Shown in pieces: positions 12,144 through 23,577 of a stretch of 64,000 nucleotides of DNA (position 1 is the first letter of the stretch; the number at the start of each line of letters is the position of its first letter). The stretch spans positions 14,603,297 through 14,667,296 of the forward strand of contig OZ020517.1 of NCBI GenBank assembly GCA_963971425.1. The letters are read 5' to 3'. The DNA is from Bryoerythrophyllum caledonicum (lineage: Eukaryota; Streptophyta; Bryopsida; Pottiales; Pottiaceae). Made by a program: the position numbers and the translations under genes. The notes beneath the pieces are model-generated. The model was not told where the DNA came from. It saw nothing but the letters and a program-made list of their open reading frames with translations, and searched no databases.

Positions 12144-12524
12144 GAGCATCTCCACTCCTGGCGTGGAATTTTCCACGCTAAGTCTAAAAATCTACTCCAC
12201 GCCAGGAGTGATTTAGGGTTTGGCGTTACAAGAGCTCCACCGCAAGCTCCAAATTTTTCAACCCAAAAAACACTTTCACCTTTCACCTCCCCCCACCAAT
12301 GACACGGCGCCACGTGTCACCATCAATGACATGGCGCCAGGTGTCGCGAGGATATGGGTGTGTTGCCAACATCAAAAAATGGTGCACTCCCCCCATCCAA
12401 GGAGAATTTGGTGTGCCATGCACTAAAATTTTATAAAGTTTCTCCTTTTTGAGGTGTTGGGTGCAACTTTTTGACCTCACAGAACTCCAATTTGGTGGTT
12501 CTCTGTCTCCGGGTGGAGATGCTC
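12144..12524. mobile_element. GAGCATCTCC-type MITE, copy 2 of a tandem pair
   Basis: A second 381-bp copy in the same orientation as the preceding one, sharing the central TAA and followed by TAA at 12525-12527. Ends are GAGCATCTCC and GGAGATGCTC. The two bodies are highly similar throughout, so they are either two insertions of one subfamily or a tandem product. Confidence 0.75.
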
Positions 12525-12529
12525 TAAGG

Positions 12530-12985
12530 CTGGATCACATCTTGTTTTAGCTGGGCCTCGCCTCACCCACACCTACTTCACTGCCCCGTCTCCCTGCCCG
12601 TACTTGCATTTGATCTCTCTTCATTGAGAACCCATCCCCAAATTGAAGTTGGCTCCCAAAGATTCATAAGAGATCATGGAGGATATAAAAGACTCTCTAG
12701 TTCATGATGATGATGCTAAGGTAGTGAAGGAATATACTAGGATGAGACATGCTATGTGCATCATTGGGGAGCATTCAATTAATAAGAAACATATTCACAA
12801 CCAATTTTGTATCCTCCATGATCTTCAATGAATATTTGGTAGCCAACTTCAATTTGGGGATGGGTTCCCAATGAAGAGAGTTCAAATGCAAGTGCGGGCA
12901 CGGAGATCGGGCAGTGAAGAAGGCGTGAGAAAGGCGGGGACCAATTGAAACATGATGTGATATAGCCTGGGCCATTCTATAGGTT
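12530..12985. repeat. long foldback (about 160-bp arms)
   Basis: The left arm (about 12530-12685) and right arm (about 12810-12985) are reverse complements with scattered mismatches, for example CCCATCCCCAAATTGAAGTT on the left against its complement on the right. A spacer of about 125 bp separates them. There is no ORF. It begins directly after the preceding MITE. A transcript would form a long hairpin. Confidence 0.65.
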
Positions 12986-13757
12986 TTTTTTTGTTTTTTG
13001 GGCAAATTTAGGGCCTATGGCACCAAATTAGCCTGGGATACCCCTATTTGTTTTACATAGGTCCCCCATCCAAAAATAAAATTAGGACCAAATTTTATCC
13101 CAAACGCTCGTAGTCCATAACTACACTAAAGTTCGTATTTAATGTTAAGCTCAGTAAATGGCATATAAATGATATAAGTTCTTACCTTTACATAGTGTCT
13201 ATCCTTGAGAGGGGAAAGTAGTTCCAGCTTACTAATTCCTTATCCGGTGGGCATGGTCTTTGTGGTGGAACGAACAAACACTTTATTCACGCCGGCCTCC
13301 TTCGGACACCGGCATTCTTCTTTTATGTTCTTACCCTTGATGAATATTTTTGCTAAGAGCATAACTATTCATACTATTTATAGAGAAGCATCATTGTAAA
13401 CATAGGTGGGTAAAAAATTCATCAAGAGTAATAACTTGTAGCATTTACAAGTCATTTACTGTGCTTAACACTAAAAACCAACTTTAGCGTAGAGAGGTCC
13501 AAGTGAGAACAAGTACGAGTATATTTGGTGATACATAAATTGCTCTTTGTACATTTAATAGTCCACGTACTGTACCACCCGGAATCGAAATTAATAAACA
13601 ATTAAATATGCGGAAAAGCAACAGAGTACGTGTTCAGTATGTATGTACTCATGTACTCTGTACTTATACTGCACACATACTTTGCTACTATTCACATGCC
13701 GGCTATCCGGGGGTGGAGTAGGATGCCAAATGACTATGGTCACAACACTAATGATCA

Positions 13758-13920
13758 CATTTAGTGTATCATACACTAAATGCGAAGCCATACACTAAAT
13801 GCAAAATTTGCAATTGGTGTAGTGACATAACCATATAGTAAATGTGAAAGACTACACTATATGAGAATTTCAGTAAAGGTTGTAACGGATTTTATTTTAC
13901 TTGTGCGCATTTAGTGTATG
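13758..13920. repeat. palindrome and small TIR element
   Basis: 13758-13782 is a perfect 25-nt palindrome with a single central C, built from CATTTAGTGTAT and its complement. Right next to it, CATACACTAAATGC (13789-13802) and GCATTTAGTGTATG (13907-13920) are 14-bp perfect inverted repeats bounding 132 bp. This looks like a tiny inverted-repeat element that inserted beside, or copied, its own end. Confidence 0.6.
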
Positions 13921-14039
13921 AAAAGTTAAAAAACATAATATGTTCATTAAGACAAAAAACAACCATTCGGAGGAAGAACGTTGATTAAATAAAACAAAAC
14001 TTGCAAGAAAAACAAGGAAAAAAAGAAAGACTTGCAAAA

Positions 14040-14300
14040 AAAATAATGATAAATAATGAGGAATGTTAAGAGATTCAGAGGAATATTACGGAATATTGAG
14101 GAATATAGACAAATGTAGAGAAATTTTGTGGAATTTGGAGGAATCCTAGAGAATCATGGAGAGTTTAGAGGAATCTTTGTAGGAATCTTGTAGGAATCTT
14201 TTGGATAATCTTGTGAGGAATGTTGAGAAAGTTGGAGAATCTTCTGGAATAATTTGAGGAATCTTGATGCATTTTGGAGATTCTTTTGAAGATTCTTAGG
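14040..14300. repeat. degenerate GAGGAATNTTG minisatellite
   Basis: An irregular tandem series with an 11-14 bp period built on GAGGAAT or GTAGGAATCTT words. It is purine-rich on the plus strand. ORFs across it are repeat artefacts. Confidence 0.6.
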
Positions 14301-14834
14301 AACTTATGACGGCAATTAAGCGGTTGTTTAGTGGTGTCATTAATGACATTGGCATCTAACACTACTTGCGAACTTGTTCACAAATAGTGTACTAAGGTAA
14401 TTACATAATTTGTTTATAAATGCTGTAAGTTTTTACTCCTCATGAATATTCTTACAAACAATGTTTATGATCCCTCGTTATGTAGTTTAGATACATGTGC
14501 TCTCAGTAAAAAATAACCTTCAAAAACAATTTGTCTCATTAGACTAATGACCATCTTTAGTTTATCGAGGGGTGGCATACCAATACTCCTAAGTACTGAG
14601 CAGCTCATACTCAAGTATGTGAGTTCAACATACTCACCCACCCTGTGACCTTGCGGAAAAGAAAGAATGAAAATTCATGTAGAAAATTCATGTAGAAAAT
14701 TCATAATAAAAATCAAATCAAAGACTTGATTATGAATGGATCTTGGTGTAGCGCACTATCAAGGGATGAAGTACACCACTAAGATGCAACCGTGATCTAT
14801 CCCTGATTGCGGCCAATGTTGTCCCAGGCAGCAG

Positions 14835-15200
14835 CTCAGGCAACTCATCCATCTATCTAGCACGCTGCATTCATCCACATAACCCGCTACATTCATCCAA
14901 TTAACTCAATACATCCATCCATCTAGACCACTACATTCATGTATATAATCCAATCTATTAATCCATCTAGCCCAATATGTTAATCCAAAAATCAAACACA
15001 TTCATCCATCTAGCATACCACATTAATCCTACCAGCCTACTACATCCATCCACATAACAAAATATATTCATCCATATAACCAATTGATTCATCCATCTAG
15101 CACACCACATTCATCCATATAACCCACTCTATCAATCCATCTGGCCATATACATTCATCCAAAAATGAAGCATATTCATCCATCTAGCACACCACTAGCA
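14835..15200. repeat. minisatellite CATTCATCCATCTAGC, block 1
   Basis: Degenerate tandem units alternate CATTCATCCATCTAGCAC and CATCCATATAACCCA-type phrases, giving a composite period near 30-40 bp. A second block of the same repeat lies at 15505-15690, so the phytochrome 5' region is preceded by about 0.85 kb holding two blocks. Confidence 0.65.
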
Positions 15201-15504
15201 ATTCTAGAATCAATTTCTGAAAATTAGTACAAATGCTAAAACCTACACTTTGAAGTAGTTAAGTAAGCGCAAGCACATAGTACCTAGGCCATATCCTGCA
15301 ATATCCTTCATATACCTACATGATATCCATGCTGTGCCTATGAGTTACACATGGATATCATCTCAAAAGGTGGCTAAATACGGATTACGTTCGTTAGCAT
15401 TCTAGCTGAATTTCATTATTTTTTTCAAATTTTAATAGTGTATTATTAGCAACCCAATCTTTCTTGTAGCATCACTGCTAAATTAGCCAGTTTAGGAATC
15501 GCTG

Positions 15505-15690
15505 CACACCACATTAATCCTTCTACATCCATCCACATAACACAATCTATTGATCCATGAAGCCCACCCCATTCACCCGCACAACCAACTTATCCATCCA
15601 TCTAGCACAACACATTCATCCATATTACCCAATCTATTCTTCTATCTAGCCCACTACATTCATCCTCACCAGCTCATATATCTGTATTCA
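15505..15690. repeat. minisatellite CATTCATCCATCTAGC, block 2
   Basis: Same units as the block at 14835-15200, separated from it by about 300 bp of unrelated DNA. It ends about 340 bp upstream of the phytochrome start codon and therefore lies in or next to the promoter. Confidence 0.65.
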
Positions 15691-15904
15691 TCCATCTTCA
15701 GCACTCGAATGCAGCCAGTAGCACTGTCACGTAGCGAGCACTGTAGTAGTATTCTAAAGTGGGGGCGCTGTTTAAAGGACTGCCTCTGCATCCGCGGTGC
15801 CCACGCCCTTTGGCTTGCAGTGCGCTTCGCGTGCCGCTGCGAGCAAATTCCTCCTCGTTTCCCCTTTCTCTGACATCCCTGGATTATTTCTAGCTCGAAG
15901 GGGA

Positions 15905-15988
15905 GAGAGAGAGAGAGAGATGGCGGACGAGAGTGAGAAAGCGAGATGAGACCAGCGGGCGGGTGAGGGAGAGGGAGGGAGGATGTGA
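15905..15988 (+). promoter_or_regulatory. phytochrome leader: GA repeat and three upstream ATGs
   Basis: A GA microsatellite (about 15904-15920) runs into an ATG at 15920 that opens a 9-codon uORF ending at 15949. A second ATG at 15946 opens a 6-codon uORF ending at 15966, overlapping the first. At 15983 an ATG is followed at once by TGA. All lie upstream of and out of frame with the main ATG at 16032. Whether they are in the mRNA depends on the transcription start, which I cannot see. If they are, they would reduce main-ORF translation. Confidence 0.45.
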
Positions 15989-16031
15989 TTTTGTTGAAAG
16001 AATTGAGTTTTGTTGTGAATTTTGGGTCGCG

Positions 16032-19000
16032 ATGGCGTCCACGAAGCTGTCGTACTCGGCTCCGTCCGCGGTGAAGTCGAAGCACAGCGTGCGAGTGGCG
16101 CAGACGACGGCGGACGCGAAGCTGTTCGCGGTGTACGAGGAGTCGAACTTTTCTGGGGACTCGTTTGATTATTCGAAGTCGGTGGAGCAGGCGGCAAAGT
16201 CGGGCGTGCAGCAGGTGCCGGCGCAGGCGGTGACGGCGTATCTGCAGCGGATGCAGCGCGGCGGGCTGACGCAGACGTACGGGTGCATGATTGCGGTGGA
16301 GGAGAGCACGTTCCGCGTGGTAGGCTACAGCGAGAATGCGCCGGAGCTTCTGGGCCTAATGCCGCAAGCGGTGCCGAGCGGTGACGTGCTCGGAGTTGGC
16401 ACGGACGCGCGGTCGCTGTTCACGCCCTCGAGCGCGGCTGCGCTCGAGCGGGCGGCGGCCTCGCACGACTTATCCAATGTGAATCCGATCTCGGTGCACT
16501 CCCGAAGCTCCGGGAAGCCGTTCTACGCGATTCTGCACCGCATTGATGTTGGCTTGGTGATGGATTTTGAGCCGGTTCGGCCGAATGACGTTGTGATCTC
16601 GAGCGCAGGCTCGATTCACTCGCATAAGCTTGCCGCCAAGGCAACCGCGCGGTTGCAGTCGCTGCCTGGAGGCGATATTGGACTTCTTTGTGATGCGGTT
16701 GTGGAGGAGGTGCGGGAGCTTACGGGATACGACCGCGTGATGGCGTACAGGTTTCACGATGATGAGCACGGGGAGGTGATGGCTGAGATTCGGCGATCGG
16801 ATTTGCAGTCGTACCTAGGTTTGCATTACCCGTCCACGGACATCCCGCAAGCTTCTCGCTTCTTGTTCATGAAGAATAGAGTGCGCATGATCGCCGATTG
16901 CTGCGCCCCGCCCGTGAAGGTGATCCAGGACAAGGACCTGCGGCAGCCGATCACGCTCGCGGGCTCCACTCTCCGCGCCCCGCACGGGTGCCACGCGCAG
17001 TACATGGGAAACATGGGATCGGCCGCGTCTGTGACCTTGGCCGTGATCGTGAACGACCAGGAGGACGACGGGAACGGCGTGCAGCAGAAGGGGCGGCGCC
17101 TCTGGGGATTGGTGGTGTGCCACCACACGTCCGCGCGCACGATTTCGTACCCGCTCCGGTCTGCCTGCGAGTTTCTGATGCAGGTGTTCGGGCTCCAGCT
17201 CAACATGGAGGTGGAGATCCAAGCGCAAATGCGGGAGAAGCACATCCTGAGGACGCAGACGCTTCTATGTGACATGCTCCTGCGTGACGCGCCGATCGGG
17301 ATCGTCTCCCAATCGCCCAACGTCATGGACCTTGTGAAATGCGACGGCGCCGCGCTCTACTACCAAGGGCGTTTCTGGCTGCTGGGGGTCTCCCCGACGG
17401 AGCAACAGGTCAAGGATATCGCAGAGTGGCTGTTGGAGCGGCACAAAGCGTCGACGGGGTTGAGCACGGATTCGTTAGTCGACGCGGGCTACCCCGGAGC
17501 GAGCCTCCTCGGCGACTCGGTCTGTGGGATGGCCGCGGTGAGAATCTCCCCCACGGATTTCCTCTTCTGGTTCCGCTCGCAGGCCTCGAAGGAGATCAAC
17601 TGGGCCGGGGCGAGGCAGGAGGCGGACGAGAAGGACGACGGGCGCAAGATGATGCCGCGATCCTCCTTCAATGCGTTTCTGGAAGTCGTGAAGCGGCGGA
17701 GCGTGCCCTGGGAGGATATCGAGATGGACGCCATCCATTCCCTGCAGCTCATCTTGCGGGGGTCCTTCCAGGAGATTGACGAGGGGCGCGACTCAAAGAC
17801 GATGATCCACGCGCGCCTGCACGAAATGAAGCTGCAGGGCATGGACGAGCTCAGCACGGTCGCGAACGAGATGGTGCGCTTGATCGAGACCGCCACCGCC
17901 CCCATCCTTGCGGTGGACTCGAGTGGCTTCATCAACGGGTGGAACGCCAAGGTGGCCGAGCTCACGGGGCTCCCTGTCGGGGACGCAATGGGGCGCAGCT
18001 TGGTGAACGACCTCATCTTGGAGGAATCCGTGGAGGTTGTGGAGCGGTTGCTGTACCTCGCCTTCCAAGGTATGCATATACACACAGAAAATCAATCCAT
18101 GGATTTTCAAGAGGTAGTTTGGAGTTTGATGGATTGCTGTGGGTTTTAGGTGAAGAGGAGCAGAATATTGAGGTGCAGTTGAAGACGTTCGGGCCACAGA
18201 AGTCGAATGGCGCAGTGATACTGATAGTGAATGCGTGTTCGAGCCGGGACGTACAAGAGAATGTGGTGGGCGTGTGCTTCGTGGGGCAGGACGTGACAGG
18301 GCAGAAGATGTTTCACGACCAGTTCACACGCATCCACGGTGATTATAAAAGTATTGTGCAGAATCCGAATCCTTTGATCCCTCCCATCTTTGGTGGTGAC
18401 GAGTCGGCGTGCTGCTCGGAGTGGAGTCCGTCCATGGAGGAGTTGACTGGGTGGAAGAGAGACGAGGTGATGATGCCCACTCTTATGTCTTGGTTTGTGC
18501 TCCTGGCTCTTACTGTCTCTCCTGCTGACTTGTTGAATTGTGGAATGCAGGTGCTTGGGAAAATGCTGGTTGGTGAAGTCTTTGGTATGCAACTAATGTG
18601 TTGCCGTCTCAAAGGCCAAGATGCAGTCACTAAGTTTATGATAGTTCTCAATAATGCCATGGATGGTCAAGATACTGACAAGTACCCATTTTCCTTTTTT
18701 GATCGCAACGGGAAGTTCGTTGAAGCGCTTCTCACTGCCAACAAGAGAACGGATGCAGATGGATACATCACTGGCGTTTTCTGCTTTTTGCACATTGCAA
18801 GCCCCGAATTGTTGCAGGTTAGATTCTCAAGCCTGCACTCAACCTATCGTTGTAATTGAGTTCTTGAGCTGGACTCGAGTTTAGAACCATGAACTTTTGT
18901 ACTGCATCTCAATGACAGACTTGTAAGGGGATCTTCTGGAGTATTTCTGGACAGGTGCTGATGTCGTGTGAACTGTGCAGGCATTGACTGTGCAACGAGC

Positions 19001-19910
19001 GACTGAGAAGGTAGCTTTTGCTAAGCTCAAGGAACTTGCATATATTCGACAAGAAATTAAGAACCCTTTATATGGCATCATGTTTACACGGAATTTGATG
19101 GAGGACACCGGTTTGTCGGACGAGCAAAAGCAGTTCATGGACACGAGTGCAGTATGCGAGCGGCAGTTGCGGAAAATTTTGGATGATATGGACCTTGAGA
19201 GCATTGAAGATGGGTAAGCTCACCTATCCCACGCATAGTAACTTGAATGCTATCTGTCTGATCATCTCCGCTGTTAAGAACTTCAAAGATTGACCGGTAC
19301 TGCTCATTCAGGTACTTGGAGCTGGAAACAGCTGAATTTGAGGTGGGCTCTATGATGGATGCGGTGGTGAGCCAAGGGATGGTGACATCGAGAGAGAAGG
19401 GCCTTCAGCTGATTCGTGAGACTCCCAGAGAGATCAAGGGCATGTGCTTATTTGGGGACCAAGTTCGGTTACAACAAGTCCTTGCAGATTTCTTGCTGAA
19501 TGCAGTGCGTTTTACCCCTTCATCCGAGGGTTGGGTCGGCATCAAGGTGATCCCAACAAAGAAACGCCTTGGTGGCGGCTTTCACGTCGTGCACTTAGAA
19601 TTCAGGTTCACACCTAACAACACCTTTACCACCACCTAAAAGTTCATTCCTAGTGCTCCTGTTCTGAACATGCCTTCGCTTGTACAGAGTGACGCATCCA
19701 GGTGCAGGCCTTCCAGAGGAGCTCGTCCACGAGATGTTCGACAGGGGCCGTGGCATGACGCAAGAAGGACTGGGGCTGAGCATGTGCCGGAAACTTGTAA
19801 AGCTAATGAACGGCGAAGTGAAGTACATCAGAGATACAGCCAAGAGCTGCTTCATGGTTAGCCTGGAGCTTCCGTTGACAGTAAGAGACGATGCCGGTGG
19901 TGCGAGGTAG
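16032..19910 (+). CDS. PHY: phytochrome (red/far-red photoreceptor), 6 exons
   Basis: Exons join 16032-18069, 18150-18466, 18551-18817, 18981-19213, 19312-19605 and 19688-19910, with GT-AG introns of 80, 84, 163, 98 and 82 nt. The spliced length is 3372 nt (1123 aa), normal for plant phytochromes. The order is N-terminal extension with Ser-rich start, PAS, GAF, PHY, two PAS domains and a histidine-kinase-related domain. The bilin attachment cysteine is Cys320 in APHGCHAQ. The DIP motif ([12 protein letters not shown]) and the PHY-tongue PRSSF motif (about 17650-17667) are present. The kinase-like region has RQEIKNPL where a true kinase has its phospho-His, as in other land-plant phytochromes, so classic His autophosphorylation is not expected. 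No LOV or Ser/Thr kinase fusion follows, so it is not a neochrome. The start is the first ATG in a MASTKLSYS context typical of the family. It is known to photoconvert between Pr and Pfr and act in cytosol and nucleus. The gene appears intact. Confidence 0.96.
18467..18550 (+). other. in-frame, stop-free 84-nt intron in the second PAS region
   Basis: Removing it joins DE to [12 protein letters not shown], which is continuous with the family. Retaining it inserts 28 hydrophobic residues without a stop. The donor is GTGATG and the acceptor is ATGCAG. It is inferred to be an intron from family alignment by memory. Confidence 0.85.
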
Positions 19911-20860
19911 CACACTTTTTCTTGCCTGTATAAACCATTTTAGTTTCCGCCTCTTCCACGCCGCTTCATGTGCACCTGCCAGAGACTCAACTCTACATGA
20001 TCAGCCGAGGCGCAGTGAGTGATCCGACCTCATTAGATGGGGCGGATCTTCCTTTCTTTAGGATATACTCCGATGAAGTGCTCCCCCAATCGACGCAGTG
20101 TGCCTGTTGATAGAATCCGGATGCAGGGTCAGATTTCTTGTGTATGTTTCGTAGTTCGACTGCACGTGTTAGCATTTGTGTATATCCATTACAGTCAGTG
20201 ATTTGGGAAGACCTTTTTTATTATGTGTAAGTCCAATCCTGGTCCTAGATACAGTTTAGAATTTTTACAGTATTCTCAGTTCCAATATCTTGAGTTGATG
20301 CTGCTTTTACTGCTTGAAGAGAAAGAGACTCGGCTTTTCATCCAAGTGCGGGTTTTTGGACTGTTTGGTGAGTGGAATTGAATGGCGTCTACAGACATTC
20401 CATAAATACTCATCTTATCCACGCTCCTCATTCGCGGAAATCCAGTGTTTATCATGTGCGAACCGTCCCCACGAATTAGCTTCCTTTGAGTCAACATTCC
20501 TCATGGTAGGCCCAAAGGAGGCGTAGACGATATGAATAGAAGGTTTAATTTTATTGAGCTTTACCCCTTCTGTTTACATTACCAGCGCCGTTTGGCTTTT
20601 TCACCTGTATAAAAAAGGGGGAAATAAAAGGAGATGGAGCTCGGTCCAACCTCTTAACCCCTAAATGAAAAAAGGCCGGAGGTGGGCTGTTGCAAATTTT
20701 GGGCACTTTTCCATGGTTGCAATTTATTTTTGCAATTCTTGAAATTTTGTATGTAGGTGCATGAAGACAAGAGGTAGGTGGGAGTAAATTTTTTGTTCTC
20801 AATAGACTTACAGAAAAAAAGTTATGCAATCATAAAGAAATTATTGTTGAGTGCCGGCAA
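19911..20860. other. phytochrome 3' flank and repeat debris
   Basis: This holds the downstream flank of the phytochrome gene, including probable 3' UTR. I could not fix a polyadenylation site. About 20650-20790 carries a TTAACCCCTAAATG word and sequence resembling 54570-54660 (TTGAAATTTTGTA context), typical of the repeat fragments found elsewhere in the window. Confidence 0.4.
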
Positions 20861-21811
20861 TTTAACCCCTAAAGGACCGAGTGTCAAAAATGGGCTTTTT
20901 AAAAGTTCGGTCGGGTTCCTACGGTGTCAATTTCCAACATTCCTCTTTGAAATTTTTACTGTAGAAAGGCATTACGAAGACCTTAGTGGGAAAACAAGTT
21001 TTTCCTAAATTGGATATTTGATGAAAAAGTTCTAGGGTTTTGAATTTCAAATGGGGAGAGCGGGCACCTTGGGCACCTCCAACAACTTTTGCTAGGACAC
21101 TCTATTGAATGTGAAATTTTCAGTACGTGCAAGTAATATTATTTCCCTTCATACTGTCCAAAAAAAGTTCTTGTCTTTAGTGAAAAATAGCATTCCAACC
21201 CAAGTCAAACATTTTCACACGTTGTCACTCATTGTCGGGCAAGGTACCAAAAAACTTCTTCTTTCCCACATAAAACCTAGATATCTTTATATTTTTTACT
21301 TTTTAATTTTTCCACATTAATATGTGGTGTAAACCTTCTTATTGACCATTCAGATTATCAATCTAAAACATATTAAGTTCACAAAAAATCAAAGTGTGAA
21401 TTGGCAAATTTTGAACCTCCACTCCTTGCCCAATTGTTTTGAATATGCTACACCGGTCCTCTACCTCTAAAAATTGGTGTGTAAGGAACTCACATCATGC
21501 TTAACAAGATGGTAATGGATTTAGACCTTGTGTAGTGCAAGAATTTGACACCAAGTGAAGTCAAAGTCTATTGATCCACAAACACAGGGAAGAAAATGAA
21601 CCATTTGCTTGAATTTAAATGCTATAACCTTTCAATCCGTGCGATCAAAGTTCATGAAATTTGATAGATATATTACTTAATAAGTTTTTAATTGAAATCC
21701 TACGCTCAGAAATAGTAATCAAAGTTTTTGTTTCCTTCTTTATTCATTGCACTAGAATCCAACAGTGTTGAAGTGTTTTTGGTGTAAACTGTCATGGTAC
21801 CTTAGGATTAA
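20861..21811. repeat. 0.95-kb dispersed repeat, copy 1 (inverted ends)
   Basis: Begins TTTAACCCCTAAAGGACC and ends with the imperfect complement GGTACCTTAGGATTAAA. It is highly similar along its length to 38408-39345. No coding capacity was found. The inverted ends suggest a non-autonomous DNA transposon. Confidence 0.7.
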
Positions 21812-21814
21812 AAA

Positions 21815-22380
21815 CTTTTTCTAGAGCACTCTATTAAGTGTGAGATTTTCAATGCTAGCAAGTAATATTATCTTGTATATTGTTCCAATTGTTTTTGTTT
21901 TTTGTGAAAAATGCATTTTATCCCAAGTCAAAGATTTTCACACCTTGCCACACATTGTCGGACAAGGAACCAAAAAAACTCTTTCTTTTCCACATAAAAC
22001 TTAAAGACCTTCATATTTATTTTATTTTATTTTTCCTACTACATTTTATTTTTCCTACTACACCATTTATATTTATATTTATTAAAATTTTATTTTTACA
22101 ATAAATGGTGTAAACCTCCCTATTGACCATTTGGATCATGATTCTACAACATATTGAGTTCACCAAAAAACGAGACGTGAATTGGCACTTTTTGAACCTC
22201 CACTCCATGCACAACTTTTTTGAATATGCTACACCCCTTCTCTACCTCTAGAAATTGTTGTAGGAGTTAATATTGTGATCAACATGATGGTTTAATTTAG
22301 ACCTTGTATAGTGCAAAACTTTGACACCAAGTGAAGGCAAAGTTTGCTGATCCACTCAATGCAGGGATGAAAATAAACCT
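21815..22380. repeat. dispersed repeat, 5'-truncated adjacent copy
   Basis: A second, more diverged copy of the interior of the preceding repeat in direct orientation. It shares CACTCTATTAAGTGTGAGAT and CCCAAGTCAAAG, and the late GACACCAAGTGAAG stretch. It lacks the left terminus. It may mark a nested or tandem event. Confidence 0.6.
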
Positions 22381-23364
22381 AGGTATTATTTGGAGACGCT
22401 CGCTAGGACATCTCCACATGCCACCCAACACGGCTTCTCTCACTAGGCTCGCATTACTTCTCTCGTCGGGCTTCGCATTGTGCAGATGCTGTAAGAGCAT
22501 CTCCACCGGTTTTCAAGACTGGTGGAGGAGCAGTGTTTACTCCGGTGGAGAGCCCTACCGCTCAACAAAATCTGCCAGGGTTCCCTCCGAGCGCGCCTCT
22601 CCTAAACAATTCCTTGCCAGCTAGGCAACGGCCCATTGGTCCTTAAAGTTTCGTTGAAGCACTCCCTACAAGAAGTTTTGTTCATGCCAAGTTTTGTTGA
22701 AACGGGGAGTGGAGGAAGTTGGAGAACCAGTGGGGCTAGCTGCAGCCCTGACCTCCAAACGGTTCTCCAAAGAACTCCACTTGTAGAATGAAGAAGGTTT
22801 ATTGGTCTATTACTGAATCATTATGACTTCCATGATCCAGGCTCTGTTCATATTGTTTAATATCACCCTTGTAATTGGGCCACCGGATTTCTTGCCTATA
22901 AAAGCATGGTTTCAACAACATTGAGAGCCCCTGGCAAGCAGCCACATGGATGTCACTGAATGGATACAGCGGTGAAAGTAGGTTTAGTTTGGCTGTGCCA
23001 TCAAACATCCTAATCCAATATTAAATTAAGCACCGTTTGCAGAATCAGGTTGGTGCATACATTAAATGATTTTGCGCCTTTGCATTTTTTTTCTTCATGG
23101 GCACAATCGAAAGTACTCCTTTTTTCTAAGAGAGAAACCAAATGTGCCTACGGTATTCGTTTTCAGTGTTTGAAATTTTCTTTTTTTTTCTTTTATAATT
23201 AAAACCCATGTATTTGTAACCCATCATGGAAAGGAAAACTCAAACTGGCCTCAAATAGTGATTTATGTTTAGGCTTTCTTTTTTATTATGAAGCCAATAA
23301 ATTATTTATTGATGGGTATTCATTATAGTACATCAAACTCTTTACCGTCACTCTGGGACTATAT
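22381..23364. other. gene-free stretch with a GAGCATCTCC element end
   Basis: GTAAGAGCATCTCCACC at 22490-22506 is the terminus of the MITE type seen at 11750, here followed by different sequence. I could not place its right end. Otherwise there is nothing to support a gene. Confidence 0.4.
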
Positions 23365-23577
23365 ATACATGTGCATATTTTACCCTGTAGAATATAAAAA
23401 TATATTGAAGTTCAGCAAGACTTACATCTTTAGATCAAAGATTCTTCAATTTACATATTTAATTTGGAGGTCATTTTAATATTTGAACCTTATCGTGTTC
23501 AAATGCGACACCATACATGGAGAATACTATGACTACCAATGGCACCTTCTAACATTTAAGGGTTAAATCATACAAAG
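23365..23577. repeat. dispersed repeat ending in CATTTAAGGGTTAAA (family C)
   Basis: Resembles 62941-63282 in direct orientation (ATTTTACCCTGTAGAATA, TTGGAGGTCATTTTAATAT, ACATTTAAGGGTT) and 10787-10995 in inverted orientation. It is non-coding. The TTTAACCCTTAAATG end resembles the end of the 0.95-kb family. Confidence 0.6.

Noticed and set aside
14835-15690. CRISPR-like regularly spaced repeats
   Set aside because: The repeats are degenerate, the spacing is irregular, there are no unique spacers of uniform size, and the context is a plant nuclear genome.
15666-16197. Minus-strand ORFs of about 140 codons over the phytochrome leader
   Set aside because: They overlap the GA-rich leader and first exon in two frames at once and have low-complexity Ser/Pro/Leu composition.
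17939-18859. 306-codon ORF read as a separate protein downstream of phytochrome exon 1
   Set aside because: Only its part after 18150 is real exon; the earlier part is a shifted frame over exon 1 and intron 1, and it runs through the 84-nt intron and past the 18817 donor.
16032-19910. Neochrome or other phytochrome fusion
   Set aside because: The frame ends after the histidine-kinase-related domain with a stop at 19908; no LOV or Ser/Thr kinase domain follows.
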